Source: Leptolyngbya sp. DLM2.Bin27 (GTDB lineage: Bacteria; Cyanobacteriota; Cyanobacteriia; Phormidesmidales; Phormidesmidaceae). From it: a DNA stretch of 37,671 bases. Of this stretch, positions 26,167 to 34,432 are shown piece by piece. The stretch is taken from positions 1-37,671 of the forward strand of contig RECJ01000299.1 in the NCBI GenBank assembly GCA_007694115.1. Reading direction: 5' to 3'. The position numbers and the translations under genes are program-made. Numbering within the stretch: the first letter of the stretch is position 1; the number at the start of each line of letters is the position of its first letter. The notes beneath the pieces were generated by a model that saw nothing but the letters and a program-made list of their open reading frames with translations, had not been told where the DNA came from and did no database searches.

Positions 26167-26910
26167 CTAGGCCAGCGACGCAGTCAAGAAAAATAGCCCG
26201 TCGACAATTAATGTGCTGAACACAGCCCCACCAAAGGCCCACCAGGCCAGCTGCCGTGAGGTGGTCAGCGCGATCGCAGTGGCTACCAGCAGAAAGATCA
26301 CTAGCACCAGCGCCCGGCAGGCCGCCACATCAGACTCAAGGGAACTGCTGGCCTCCCGCAGCACCAGGGGAGCCACATCGGGGCTAGACAGCATGAGCTG
26401 CCGCCAGGTGGGGAACAGGTGCATCCAGTTGATATAGAGATCGGTGATGGCGGTACCCAGCAGCGAACCCAAAAAGAAATAGCTGCCCACTCGGCCCCAG
26501 CCCTGCATCAGGCAGACCAGCGCAATGGGTAAACCCAAGGCTTCGATCGGCAAATGTACCACCGGATCCCAGCGAAACCAGCCCCAGTAGAGCGACCCCG
26601 TCAGCCAGATCCAGCCAAAGCCCATGGCTAAGTCGCCCCACAGGTGCAGCCGGGGGCGTTTCATCATCCAGGCACCGAGCCACAGCCACAGGGGGGTGAT
26701 GGCCAGGCTCACCCACGGGAAATAGCGCACCAGGGGAGCCTGCACAAAGACCGGTAAAATCACCAGCGCCAGGGATGCCGCAAACACCTGAAGTTGCAGC
26801 CGAGATGCGGTTGCCCAGTCCAATACCGGGGCCAACCACAGGGCAGATACTTTTTTGGAATAGGAAAGACTCAATGGAATCCTGAGAGCTGGGTTAACTG
26901 TTGTTAACAT
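26167..26910 (-). CDS. DUF3120 family membrane protein
   Basis: The 247-residue protein has about six to seven hydrophobic helices with Trp-rich stretches (ITPLWLWLGAWMMKR, GFGWIWLTGSLYWGWFRWD) and a conserved region LPIEALGLPIALVCLMQGWGRVGSYFFLGSLLGTAITDLYINWMH. This matches the DUF3120 family, which is known mainly from cyanobacteria and some plastid-related genomes and has no assigned function. The frame extends to a TTG at 26958, but ATG 26910 (MLTTVNPALRIP) is preferred. It is monocistronic by eye, with a repeat after its 3' end. Confidence 0.82.
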   Translation of the reverse strand: MLTTVNPALRIPLSLSYSKKVSALWLAPVLDWATASRLQLQVFAASLALVILPVFVQAPLVRYFPWVSLAITPLWLWLGAWMMKRPRLHLWGDLAMGFGWIWLTGSLYWGWFRWDPVVHLPIEALGLPIALVCLMQGWGRVGSYFFLGSLLGTAITDLYINWMHLFPTWRQLMLSSPDVAPLVLREASSSLESDVAACRALVLVIFLLVATAIALTTSRQLAWWAFGGAVFSTLIVDGLFFLTASLA

Positions 26911-27317
26911 AGCATGCCCCCCAGGGGCATGCACAGGGCTGAATCTCCACAGAGCCAAGGTAAGCCTCTGTTAAAGGAATCGACCTGGGTATTAAGCCTG
27001 CACAAAGAATTTGTATTCTCTGGGTAGGCCACTGCGGGGTTACATACAATGCCACACAAGGCCTGACGGCCTGGTCGCTGCCTATCTACCTGTTTAGTAT
27101 ATGTATTAATTTGTAAACTTTTCTACCCCCCAAGGGGGCTACCCTGGGTTTTGGCAGTTTCTGGCAGAGGTAGAGAGAGCAAAACAGAACCAGGCGAAAT
27201 CGGACAAGCTTCTCAACTGATCGGGTTAAATGATCGGGTTAAATGGCGGCTAGCCTTCAGCCCTAGGCGGGCGGCTCAAGGGCCACAAGGCTAAGAAAAT
27301 ACTATGGTTGCGTACCT
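26911..27317. other. Divergent intergenic region, DUF3120 / uppP
   Basis: This 407-base gap should contain promoters in both directions. Visible are two small inverted repeats (AGGCC-TGAC-GGCCT near 27059 and CCCCC-AA-GGGGG near 27126) and an A+T-rich stretch near 27095-27120 with TATATG/TTAATT-like words that could be a -10 for uppP. No small gene or RNA is recognised. Confidence 0.45.
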
Positions 27318-28232
27318 ATGACTCTATACCTTATGAACTTCTTACCCTGGCTAGCCCTCACTGGCGGCGAAGAGGCGGGGACAATGCTGACCGACATGAC
27401 GGTGTGGCAGGCCATCGTGATTGGGGTAGTGCAAGGGTTTACAGAATTTTTGCCCATTAGCAGCACCGCCCACGTCAAAATTGTGCCGGTGATGCTGGGC
27501 TGGGGTGATCCTGGGGTGGCCTTCACGGCGGTGATTCAGCTGGGCAGCATTGCCGCTATTCTCTGGTACTTTTGGGATGACCTGGTGCAGGTGACCACGG
27601 GCATGGTGCGGGCGGTGCGCGATCGCAACTACGATGCCCCCGACTTTCGCCTGGGTATGGGCATCTTGGTGGGCACCCTGCCGCTGATTGTGGGCGGCAT
27701 TTTCGTCAAGGTGTTTATTCCCGACTACGACAACTCGTTTTTGCGCGGCAGCGCCACCATCGCGATGGTCTCGATTGTGATGGCCGGGCTGCTGGGCATA
27801 GCCGAGACGGTCGGCAGCCGCATTCGCACCTTTGAGTCGCTCAAATTTCACGACGGCATCACCATGGGCCTGGGTCAGGCGCTGGCGATTATTCCAGGGG
27901 TGTCACGGGCTGGGGCCACCCTGACTGCCGGTCTGTTCATGGGCCTAGAGCGGGCCACGGCGGCTCGGTTTTCGTTTTTGATGGGGATTCCGGCCATCGT
28001 GCTGGCGGGGGTAGTAGAAATGAAAGACTTTTTTGACGCCGGGACTCCCACCGTCAGCATGGTGCCCATGGCGGCGGGCATGATGGCCACGGTGATTTCT
28101 TCCTACCTGTCGATTGTCTGGCTGCTGGGCTTTTTGAAGCGCCACACCACCTGGGTATTTGTGTGGTATCGCCTGGCCTTTGGGGTGGCGATTTTAACTG
28201 CGATCGCCCTGGGCCACAGGCCAAATCTCTAG
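27318..28232 (+). CDS. uppP: Undecaprenyl-diphosphatase
   Basis: The 304-residue membrane protein of the BacA/UppP family has the catalytic GVVQGFTEFLPISSTAH (Glu43 by the longest frame, with SS and His) and the second signature PGVSRAGATLTAGLF with the conserved Ser and Arg. It dephosphorylates undecaprenyl diphosphate so the lipid carrier can be reused in peptidoglycan and polysaccharide synthesis, and it confers bacitracin tolerance. About eight membrane helices are present. The longest start is ATG 27318; ATG 27384, preceded by AGAGG, leaves an N-terminus closer to the Escherichia coli length and is a real alternative. Confidence 0.92.
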   Translation: MTLYLMNFLPWLALTGGEEAGTMLTDMTVWQAIVIGVVQGFTEFLPISSTAHVKIVPVMLGWGDPGVAFTAVIQLGSIAAILWYFWDDLVQVTTGMVRAVRDRNYDAPDFRLGMGILVGTLPLIVGGIFVKVFIPDYDNSFLRGSATIAMVSIVMAGLLGIAETVGSRIRTFESLKFHDGITMGLGQALAIIPGVSRAGATLTAGLFMGLERATAARFSFLMGIPAIVLAGVVEMKDFFDAGTPTVSMVPMAAGMMATVISSYLSIVWLLGFLKRHTTWVFVWYRLAFGVAILTAIALGHRPNL

Positions 28233-28313
28233 GGGGGTAGAGTTTGAATCGAGGTGAGTTTTGGGTGTCGGGTCTCGATTTACGGTAGGCGTACATCTGT
28301 GCCCTGTGCCTTG

Positions 28314-28338
28314 CACCCAACACCCAACACCCAACACC
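28314..28338. repeat. Heptamer tandem repeat CACCCAA
   Basis: CACCCAA repeats three times (28314-28334), followed by a partial CACC, in the 145-base gap between uppP and the radical SAM gene. It is a short tandem repeat of the kind common in filamentous cyanobacteria, and is close to the start of the downstream gene. Confidence 0.85.
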
Positions 28339-28377
28339 TCCTAATATAGAGAGGCAGATTTTCATCCCGTTATTCCC

Positions 28378-29787
28378 ATGGGCACCCAGGCCATTCGTCC
28401 CGCCCGCATCACCGCCGTGCTGCCCGATTCCATCGCCGAAGACATTGGCTTTGAGCCGGGGGATGCCCTGGTCTCGATCAACGGTCAGCCGCCCCGCGAC
28501 CTGATCGACTACCGCTTTCTCTGCGCCGACGAAGATCTGACCCTAGAGGTGCTCGATGCCAAGGGCAAAACCCACCGGGTCGAGATCGAAAAAGACATCG
28601 ACGAAGATCTGGGGCTGGAGTTTGAGACGGCCCTGTTTGACGGACTGATGCAGTGCAACAACGCCTGCCCCTTTTGTTTTATTGACCAGCAGCCCCCCGG
28701 CAAGCGCAACACCCTCTACCTCAAAGACGATGACTATCGCCTGAGCTTTCTCTACGGCAGCTACCTGACCCTGACTAACCTGCTGCCCCAGGAGTGGGAT
28801 CGCATCGCTCAGATGCGGCTGTCACCGCTGTATGTGTCGGTGCATGCGACGGAGGCGGCGGTGCGATCGCGCCTGCTCAAAAATCCCCGGGCGGGGCAAA
28901 TTCTCGATCAGCTGGCCTGGTTCCAGGCCCAGCGGCTGCAAATCCACGCCCAGGTAGTGGTCTGTCCCGGCCTTAACGATGGCGACCATCTGGCCACCAC
29001 CCTGCAAGATCTGGCTCGCTTCCATGCAGGAGACATGCCAGCGGTAGCCTCGGCGGCGGTGGTGCCCGTGGGCCTCACCCGGTTTCGCCCCACCGACGAC
29101 GAGCTGACCCCTGTTACCCAGGCCCAGGCCCGCCAGGTGATTGCTCAAGTGCAGGCGTTCCAGGCTGACTGCCAGCAGCGCTTCGGCACCAACTTTGTCT
29201 GGCTGGCCGACGAGTGGTTTTTGCTGGCCCAGCAGGCGGTGCCCGCCGAAAGCCACTACGAAGACTATCCCCAGCTGGGCAACGGGGTTGGCTCCATTCG
29301 TCAGTTTCTGAAACAGTTTGAGCAGTCAGCCGAAGATCACTTAAAGGCCGCTGTGAGCCCGCCGCGCACCCTCACCTGGGTCGTCGGCAATGCGGTAGAG
29401 CATGCCTTTCAACCCATCGTCGATCGCCTCAATACAGTGGCGGGGCTGACCGTGCGCTTGGCCGCCCTGACCAGCGACTACTGGGGCCGCGATCTGACCG
29501 TTACTGGCCTGCTGACGGGGCACGATTTACTGCTGGGGCTGGGCGACAGCGCCCTGGGGGATGCGCTGCTGCTGCCCACCGTTATGCTCAAGCCCAGCGA
29601 CTCAGGCGATCCTCAAAACACATTATTTTTAGACGATATGAGCGTGGCCGAGGTCAGCCGCAAGCTGGGCTGCCCGGTGCTGCCAGTCGATGACACCGAT
29701 GCTCTGGTCAAAGCCTGCTGCGGCGATTTGCCTACTCATTATTTTACTGACCTACAGCCTGCCGCTGGCTACTGGACGCCCACGTGA
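28378..29787 (+). CDS. PDZ-radical SAM-DUF512 protein (TIGR03279-type)
   Basis: The 469-residue protein has an N-terminal PDZ-like domain (about 8-75: AVLPDSIAEDIGFEPGDALVSINGQPP), a radical SAM segment, then a DUF512 domain. Cysteines 93, 97 and 100 in CNNACPFC give the CX3CX2C 4Fe-4S motif, followed by FIDQQPPGKR. The central part includes YVSVHATEAAVRSRLLKNPRAGQILDQL, and the C-terminal DUF512 includes PVGLTRFRP and the YPQLGNGVGSIRQF stretch. This domain order matches the TIGR03279 family found in cyanobacteria; its reaction is not known to me. ATG 28378 is the family-length start. It is transcribed after uppP but probably as its own unit. Confidence 0.88.
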   Translation: MGTQAIRPARITAVLPDSIAEDIGFEPGDALVSINGQPPRDLIDYRFLCADEDLTLEVLDAKGKTHRVEIEKDIDEDLGLEFETALFDGLMQCNNACPFCFIDQQPPGKRNTLYLKDDDYRLSFLYGSYLTLTNLLPQEWDRIAQMRLSPLYVSVHATEAAVRSRLLKNPRAGQILDQLAWFQAQRLQIHAQVVVCPGLNDGDHLATTLQDLARFHAGDMPAVASAAVVPVGLTRFRPTDDELTPVTQAQARQVIAQVQAFQADCQQRFGTNFVWLADEWFLLAQQAVPAESHYEDYPQLGNGVGSIRQFLKQFEQSAEDHLKAAVSPPRTLTWVVGNAVEHAFQPIVDRLNTVAGLTVRLAALTSDYWGRDLTVTGLLTGHDLLLGLGDSALGDALLLPTVMLKPSDSGDPQNTLFLDDMSVAEVSRKLGCPVLPVDDTDALVKACCGDLPTHYFTDLQPAAGYWTPT

Positions 29788-30121
29788 TTGTACTAAACCG
29801 TTTAGTTTGCTAAGCTGTTGACGGAAAAAATTTTGTAATCATCCCAACTCCTGCTTGTTTACCTCCAATTGAGCAGGGCCAATGCCCTAGAGCCTCTGGC
29901 TCGGCTCCGCCAACGCTCCTACGGTTTGGTCTTGGGGGAATCGGGCCATGGGATTTGATTTGGTCTCAATCCCTCTCTTGCTGGGCAGCAGCTGGCTCTG
30001 TCTGGGGGACGTAGATCGTCTAGGGCAGGCTAAACTCAAGCCGGATGCCGATATGCTAAGTAGCTGGGGTAGAAAATTTCCATTTTTGCCGTTGGTGACT
30101 CAAGTTTGCTAGTGATAGTCC
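29788..30121. other. Intergenic region upstream of the TolC-family gene
   Basis: A 334-base gap. Near its left end lies a perfect 15-base palindrome (29792-29806), an operator-like site. A 54-codon open frame (29948-30112) exists on the plus strand but lacks a ribosome site and recognisable sequence. Otherwise no gene or repeat is supported; the promoter of the TolC-family gene should be here. Confidence 0.5.
29792..29806. promoter_or_regulatory. Perfect 7-1-7 palindrome, possible TetR-type operator
   Basis: ACTAAAC-C-GTTTAGT is an exact inverted repeat with a one-base centre. The half-site resembles operators of TetR/AcrR regulators, which often control efflux genes, and a TolC-family gene starts about 315 bases downstream. 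No regulator gene is in the window and no promoter overlaps are clear, so binding is only a hypothesis. It also lies 5 bases after the radical SAM stop. Confidence 0.35.
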
Positions 30122-31801
30122 ATGGTGCCTATGTTTTACTCCTATCGCCGCCGCCTTCTACCGCTAAGCTTGGGTATTGCCTTATCTAGCTGGTCTGCCG
30201 TGGGGCTGGCCGCTCCTGACTCTGCTGTTCTATCTAAAGATCTGGCTAGGGATCTAGCTGGAGGTGACATAGCCCAGGCGGAATCTAGCACCCCAGGCGA
30301 CACCGATCCCGCCGCCCCCAGCGAAGCGCCGATGCCAGAGGCCGACACCTCAGGGCTAGAGCCGGGGGAGGTCGCTGTACCCCTATTTACCGATGAAGCG
30401 GACGCTCAGACTGAGTTAGGGCAGCCCCCCCTACCCCAGTCTGAGCGCCCCACCGATGAGGGGTTTGATACGCCGCCCGACTATCTGACGCCCGACCCCA
30501 ACCCGCTGCTGGTGCCCACTCAGCCCGAGGACGTCGAAATTATTGGCACCCAACCCCTTTCCTTAGAGACGGCGATCAATCTGGCTTTTGCCAACAGCGA
30601 GCAGTTGCGCATTGCTCTACTGCAGCTCGATCGCACCCAGGCCGGCTTGCAGGCAGAGCGATCGCGGCTGCTGCCCACGGTCGATCTCAGCGGCAACCTG
30701 CAAACCAGTAGCTCGTCTGCTCCTGGGGGCGGCGGCATGGGGTTTGGCGGTGGCGACTCGACTACCACCACCCTCTCAAGCAACCTCAGAACTGACTACG
30801 ACCTGGGCCTCTCGGGGGAGCGAGCGGCCCGCATTCGAGCGGCAGAGCGGCAGGTGCGCCTAGCCGAGATTCGGGTTGAGCAAACCCGTGAAGAACTCAG
30901 GCTGGCCACCACCACCGACTACTATGCTGTCCAGGAGGCGCTGGAGCAAATTCGTATCAACGAGGCCTTTTTGGCGGCTGCCGAGCGCAACCTCAGCGAT
31001 ACCAGCCTGCGAGAAGAGGTGGGGGTCGGCACCCGGTTTGACGTGCTGCAAGCCGAAGTGCAGGTGGCTAACGCTCGCCAAGCCCTGACCCAGGCCATTA
31101 GCCAGCGGCAAATTACCCAGCGCCAGCTGGCCCGACGGCTCAATATACAGCCCTCGATTGACCTCACCACCCTGGCGGTCAATATCGCTGGAGCCTGGCC
31201 GCTCTCGCTGGAAGAAAGCATTGTGCTGGCCTATCAAAATCGAGCAGAGCTAGAGCAGTTTCTGGTGGAGCGGGAGTTTAACGACGCCCAGCGCCAGATC
31301 AGTCTAGCGGCCCTGCGCCCCAGCTTAGGGGTGTTTGGCCAGTACGGGGTGCAAAGCCTGCTCAGTTCTTCGACCGGAGCGAGTGCCAGCATCAACGATG
31401 GGTTTACGGTGGGGGCACAGCTGAGCTGGCGGTTGTTTGACGGCGGTGGGGCCAGGGCCAGGGCGACCCAAAATGAAATCGATATCCAAATCGACGAGAC
31501 CGAGTTTGAAGATGCCCGCAACAGCATCCGCATTGAGGTAGAGGAGGCCTACTACACCCTGGTGGCCAACCAGGCCAACATTGACACCGCCTCAGTGGCG
31601 GTGAATCAGGCGGTCGAGGCGCTTGATTTGGCTAACCTGCGGTTTAACGCTGGGGTTGGCACCCAGCTGGAGGTGATCAACGCCATTAGAGACCTGACTG
31701 AGGCCGAGGGCAACTTGGTCACCGCCGTGCTCAACTACAATCGCGCCCTGGCTCGCCTAGAGCGGTCGATTAGCAATCTCGGTGGCCCTGAGGATCTCTA
31801 G
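30122..31801 (+). CDS. TolC-family outer-membrane efflux protein
   Basis: The 559-residue protein has an N-terminal signal peptide (after MFYSYRRRLLPLSLGIALSSW), then a long acidic, Pro-rich spacer (about 45-135) before the TolC fold begins. Two outer-membrane efflux repeats follow (about 145-345 and 360-555), each with the long coiled-coil helices of the trunk; examples are LETAINLAFANSEQLRIALLQLDRTQAGLQAERSRLLPTVDLSG and the repeat-two EEAYYTLVANQANIDTASVAVNQAVEALDLANLRFNAGVGTQLEVINA. It would form the trimeric exit duct for tripartite efflux or type I secretion. Partner pumps are not in the window. The spacer is longer than in enterobacterial TolC. ATG 30122 or 30131 may be used. Confidence 0.9.
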   Translation: MVPMFYSYRRRLLPLSLGIALSSWSAVGLAAPDSAVLSKDLARDLAGGDIAQAESSTPGDTDPAAPSEAPMPEADTSGLEPGEVAVPLFTDEADAQTELGQPPLPQSERPTDEGFDTPPDYLTPDPNPLLVPTQPEDVEIIGTQPLSLETAINLAFANSEQLRIALLQLDRTQAGLQAERSRLLPTVDLSGNLQTSSSSAPGGGGMGFGGGDSTTTTLSSNLRTDYDLGLSGERAARIRAAERQVRLAEIRVEQTREELRLATTTDYYAVQEALEQIRINEAFLAAAERNLSDTSLREEVGVGTRFDVLQAEVQVANARQALTQAISQRQITQRQLARRLNIQPSIDLTTLAVNIAGAWPLSLEESIVLAYQNRAELEQFLVEREFNDAQRQISLAALRPSLGVFGQYGVQSLLSSSTGASASINDGFTVGAQLSWRLFDGGGARARATQNEIDIQIDETEFEDARNSIRIEVEEAYYTLVANQANIDTASVAVNQAVEALDLANLRFNAGVGTQLEVINAIRDLTEAEGNLVTAVLNYNRALARLERSISNLGGPEDL

Positions 31802-31822
31802 GGCACCGTCCCGGAGGGCGTG

Positions 31823-32404
31823 ATGGTTGAGCTGCAGATGGCGTCGGGGCTTGGCCGGGCGATCGCCCATTGGGCGATGGCTAGTTACCCCACCGAGTGC
31901 TGCGGCATTTTGGTGGGGCGGCGGGTATTGGCCTCTTCTTGTACCGCTGCCCAGGGTGCCGCTGCCCAGGGTGCCGCTGCCCAGGGGGCTGAAGTTCAGG
32001 GGGCTGAGGCCTACCGTGAGGTGGTGCAGGTTGTTGCGCTAGAGAATGCTTGGCAACCCTCGCTGCTAGGCTATACCGATGTCGAGGGGGATAGCGGGCG
32101 GGAGCATAGCCTCGGCGATCGCTACTACATTGACCCCGCCGACCTGCTGCGGGTGCAGAAATCTGCCAGAGCCCAGCAGCTAGAAATTGTCGGCATCTAC
32201 CACTCGCACCCCGACCACCCGGCGGTGCCCTCGGAGTGCGATCGCGCCCTGGCCTGGCCGGTCTATTCCTACGTGATTGTGTCTGTGGTTCAAGGCCAAG
32301 TTGTTGACCTCAAAAGCTGGCGGCTCGACGACCAGCACCAGTTCCAGAGCGAGCCGGTGAAAATGATCGAATCATCTGCCAACAATGCCCCGTTCTTGTC
32401 CTAA
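31823..32404 (+). CDS. JAMM/MPN+ metallopeptidase (M67 family)
   Basis: The 193-residue protein has the JAMM zinc site: upstream Glu25 (TECCGILVG), then HSHP with His127 and His129, Ser137 and Asp140 (HSHPDHPAVPSECD). This is the bacterial M67 type, a stand-alone domain related to archaeal JAMM1 and to the sulfur-carrier protease Mec+. It probably hydrolyses an isopeptide-like or thiocarboxylated C-terminus. A four-unit in-frame repeat (about 42-61) is inserted in a loop before the core. The ATG at 31823 follows GGAGG by 5 bases; the GTG one codon upstream is less favourable. It lies 21 bases after tolC and 73 bases before the E1-like gene. Confidence 0.88.
   Translation: MVELQMASGLGRAIAHWAMASYPTECCGILVGRRVLASSCTAAQGAAAQGAAAQGAEVQGAEAYREVVQVVALENAWQPSLLGYTDVEGDSGREHSLGDRYYIDPADLLRVQKSARAQQLEIVGIYHSHPDHPAVPSECDRALAWPVYSYVIVSVVQGQVVDLKSWRLDDQHQFQSEPVKMIESSANNAPFLS
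31946..32005 (+). repeat. 15-bp in-frame minisatellite (AAQGA-type) in the JAMM gene
   Basis: Four 15-base units encode AAQGA, AAQGA, AAQGA and EVQGA. The first two DNA units are identical (31946-31960 and 31961-31975), the third differs at two bases, and the fourth diverges at its 5' side, showing expansion by tandem duplication without breaking the frame. Confidence 0.9.
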
Positions 32405-32417
32405 GCTGAAATGATGT

Positions 32418-32451
32418 AAAAAAGGCCATGCCCCAGGCCGTTTTTGTTTTT
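32418..32451 (+). terminator. Possible terminator after the JAMM gene
   Basis: An A-run, then GGCC (32424-32427), an 8-base loop, GGCC (32436-32439) and two T5 runs follow the JAMM stop. The A/T runs can extend the short stem apart from one bulged G. The next gene begins within 30 bases, so read-through is likely to some degree. Confidence 0.45.
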
Positions 32452-32477
32452 GCCGCCACAGTTTCTCCGCCGAGGCC

Positions 32478-33650
32478 ATGCTCAACCCAAACCTGGACGA
32501 TATTCAACTCAATAAAGAGGAGTACGAACGCTACTCCCGCCACATCATTCTGCCGGAGGTGGGCCTCGACGGGCAGAAACGGCTCAAGGCTGCCAGCGTG
32601 CTCTGCGTGGGCACCGGCGGCCTGGGTTCACCGCTGCTGCTGTACCTGGCCGCCGCTGGCATTGGCCGCATCGGCATTGTCGATTTTGACACGGTCGACC
32701 AGTCCAACCTGCACCGCCAAATTATCCACAGCGAGTCGTGGGTGGGCAAACCCAAAATTGAATCGGCCAAGAGCCGCATTCTCGAAATCAACCCCCACTG
32801 CCAGGTCGACCTCTACGAAACCCGCCTCAGCGCCGAAAACGCCCTGGGTATTTTCGAGCCCTACGATGTGGTGGTCGATGGCACCGACAACTTCCCTACC
32901 CGCTACCTAGTCAACGACGCCTGTGTACTGCTGGGCAAGCCCAACGTCTACGGCTCGATCTTTCGCTTTGAGGGTCAGGCCACGGTGTTTAACTACCAAG
33001 CTGGCCCCAACTACCGTGACCTCTACCCCGAGCCGCCGCCGCCGGGGCTGGTGCCCTCCTGCGCTGAGGGCGGCGTGCTGGGGGTGCTGCCGGGCATTAT
33101 CGGCGTGATTCAGGCCAACGAAACCATCAAGGTAATTTTGGGCACGGGTACCACCCTCAGCGGTCGTCTGCTGCTCTACAATGCCCTAGAGATGACCTTT
33201 CGAGAACTCAAGCTGCGCCCCAACCCGGTGCGCCCTGTGATCGACAAGCTGATTGACTACGAAGAATTTTGCGGTATTCCCCAGGCGCGTATGGAAGCTG
33301 AACAGGACAAGGCCGGTCTCACCGAGATGACCGTCACCGAACTCAAGCAGGTGCTCGACAGCGGCGACGACAACGTGCTGCTGCTCGACGTGCGCAACCC
33401 CAACGAGTATGAGATCGCCCGCATCCCTGGCTCGGTGCTGGTGCCCCTGCCCGACATCGAAAACGGCGACGGCGTCGACCAGGTGAAAAGCCTGGTCAAT
33501 GGCCATCGGCTGATTGTGCACTGCAAGATGGGCGGCCGATCGGCCAAGGCCCTGGGCATTCTCAAGCAGCACGGCATTGAGGGCACCAACGTCAAGGGCG
33601 GCATTGCTGCCTGGAGCCAAGAGGTCGACCCCTCGGTGCCCGAATATTAG
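32478..33650 (+). CDS. moeB: MoeB/ThiF-type E1-like adenylyltransferase with C-terminal rhodanese
   Basis: The 390-residue fusion has an E1-like adenylation domain (RYSRHIILPEVG, then ATP loop GTGGLGS at 45-51, later DGTDNFPTRYLVND at 134-147) and a rhodanese domain (about 285-385) with active-site Cys349 in HCKMGGRSA. The conserved PSCAEGGVLG holds Cys195. The two Zn-binding CxxC pairs of typical MoeB are missing: NYRD at 178-181 replaces CYRC and LRPNPVRPV replaces the second pair. It would adenylate a MoaD/ThiS-like sulfur carrier and load sulfur through the rhodanese Cys. The carrier is not in the window. It lies directly after the JAMM gene on the same strand. Confidence 0.92.
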   Translation: MLNPNLDDIQLNKEEYERYSRHIILPEVGLDGQKRLKAASVLCVGTGGLGSPLLLYLAAAGIGRIGIVDFDTVDQSNLHRQIIHSESWVGKPKIESAKSRILEINPHCQVDLYETRLSAENALGIFEPYDVVVDGTDNFPTRYLVNDACVLLGKPNVYGSIFRFEGQATVFNYQAGPNYRDLYPEPPPPGLVPSCAEGGVLGVLPGIIGVIQANETIKVILGTGTTLSGRLLLYNALEMTFRELKLRPNPVRPVIDKLIDYEEFCGIPQARMEAEQDKAGLTEMTVTELKQVLDSGDDNVLLLDVRNPNEYEIARIPGSVLVPLPDIENGDGVDQVKSLVNGHRLIVHCKMGGRSAKALGILKQHGIEGTNVKGGIAAWSQEVDPSVPEY

Positions 33651-33678
33651 GCGGCAATGAGGTTTGATTGCCCAAGGT

Positions 33679-33710
33679 TGAGGTTTGAGGGCTACTGAAC
33701 TCAAACCTCA
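33679..33710. terminator. Perfect 11-bp hairpin after moeB
   Basis: TGAGGTTTGAG (33679-33689) and CTCAAACCTCA (33700-33710) are exact inverted copies around a 10-base loop, 28 bases past the stop. No strong T-run follows. Probable 3'-end structure. Confidence 0.55.
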
Positions 33711-33822
33711 GCCCTTAAAATTCAGAATTCACTACTGCGGGTTTACCCTGAGCTAGACGTTACCTCCCTGCTCAAGTGATTCGTTGTGCCCCGCAGTTGT
33801 TATTATCGGGCACTGGTTCCCT

Positions 33823-33828
33823 GGGAGG
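33823..33828 (+). promoter_or_regulatory. Ribosome binding site selecting ATG 33836
   Basis: GGGAGG lies 7 bases before ATG 33836. The ATG at 33830 is too close, and the GTG at 33776 would place this sequence inside the coding region. Confidence 0.65.
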
Positions 33829-33835
33829 TATGGCA

Positions 33836-34432
33836 ATGGTGATGGGATTGACGAATTGGATTGGGTGGAGGATTGGCCGGGGCGCTTCCCTAGCCATCGC
33901 TACCTTAGCCCTGGCTACTGCTCCTGGCTGGGCCATTCCAGGGCAGTCTGTGACCCTAGCCGAGGCCTGGATTCGCAACCACCCGACTTTGCGCCCATCG
34001 CCTGGGGAACGGCTGGCGATCAATCGCCTAGTGGCCCCAGGGCAGCGGTTCACCTTTCAGGCGCTGATATTTCCGGTCAGCGGTGTCAGCCCGGCGGTAA
34101 ACCGCCGCCAGATTCGCACCGAGCGCTTTAGCATTGTCGACCACGCTAACCCCATTACCCCCGAGCGTCTAGATGAATCCCTCCGGGAGATCTATGGGTT
34201 AGAAATTTTCAACGACTACCGCCGAGCGGCGGTGCTGCTGCGCTACCCGGCCCGTGGCTTTAGACCAGCCCCCGACGAGAACCTAGTGCTGCGGGGAGAG
34301 GTGCGCGAGGGCGATCGCTTTGCCTACTGGCAGGAAATTGTCTATGACCGTGCTGGCACCGCCTACCTGGGCCGCATGGCCATTTTCATCAAAGACGACC
34401 TGCCTCTGCTTCAGGCGCAGCTAGAGCCCTAG
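33836..34432 (+). CDS. Conserved secreted protein of unknown function
   Basis: The 198-residue product from ATG 33836 has a signal peptide (MVMGLTNWIGWRIGRG, then a hydrophobic ASLAIATLALATAPGWA with an AWA-like cleavage site). The mature part begins around IPGQSVTLAEAWIRNHPTLRP and has no membrane segment. It is mixed alpha/beta with RAAVLLRYPARGF and GDRFAYWQEIVYDRAGTAYLGRMAIF, which I do not recognise. It looks like a periplasmic cyanobacterial protein. Its 3' end overlaps the convergent hydrolase gene by 12 bases. No function is proposed. Confidence 0.7.
   Translation: MVMGLTNWIGWRIGRGASLAIATLALATAPGWAIPGQSVTLAEAWIRNHPTLRPSPGERLAINRLVAPGQRFTFQALIFPVSGVSPAVNRRQIRTERFSIVDHANPITPERLDESLREIYGLEIFNDYRRAAVLLRYPARGFRPAPDENLVLRGEVREGDRFAYWQEIVYDRAGTAYLGRMAIFIKDDLPLLQAQLEP

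Noticed and set aside
29948..30112. 54-codon open frame ahead of the TolC-family gene.
   Set aside because: No ribosome site, no similarity that I recognise and no conserved pattern; likely chance.
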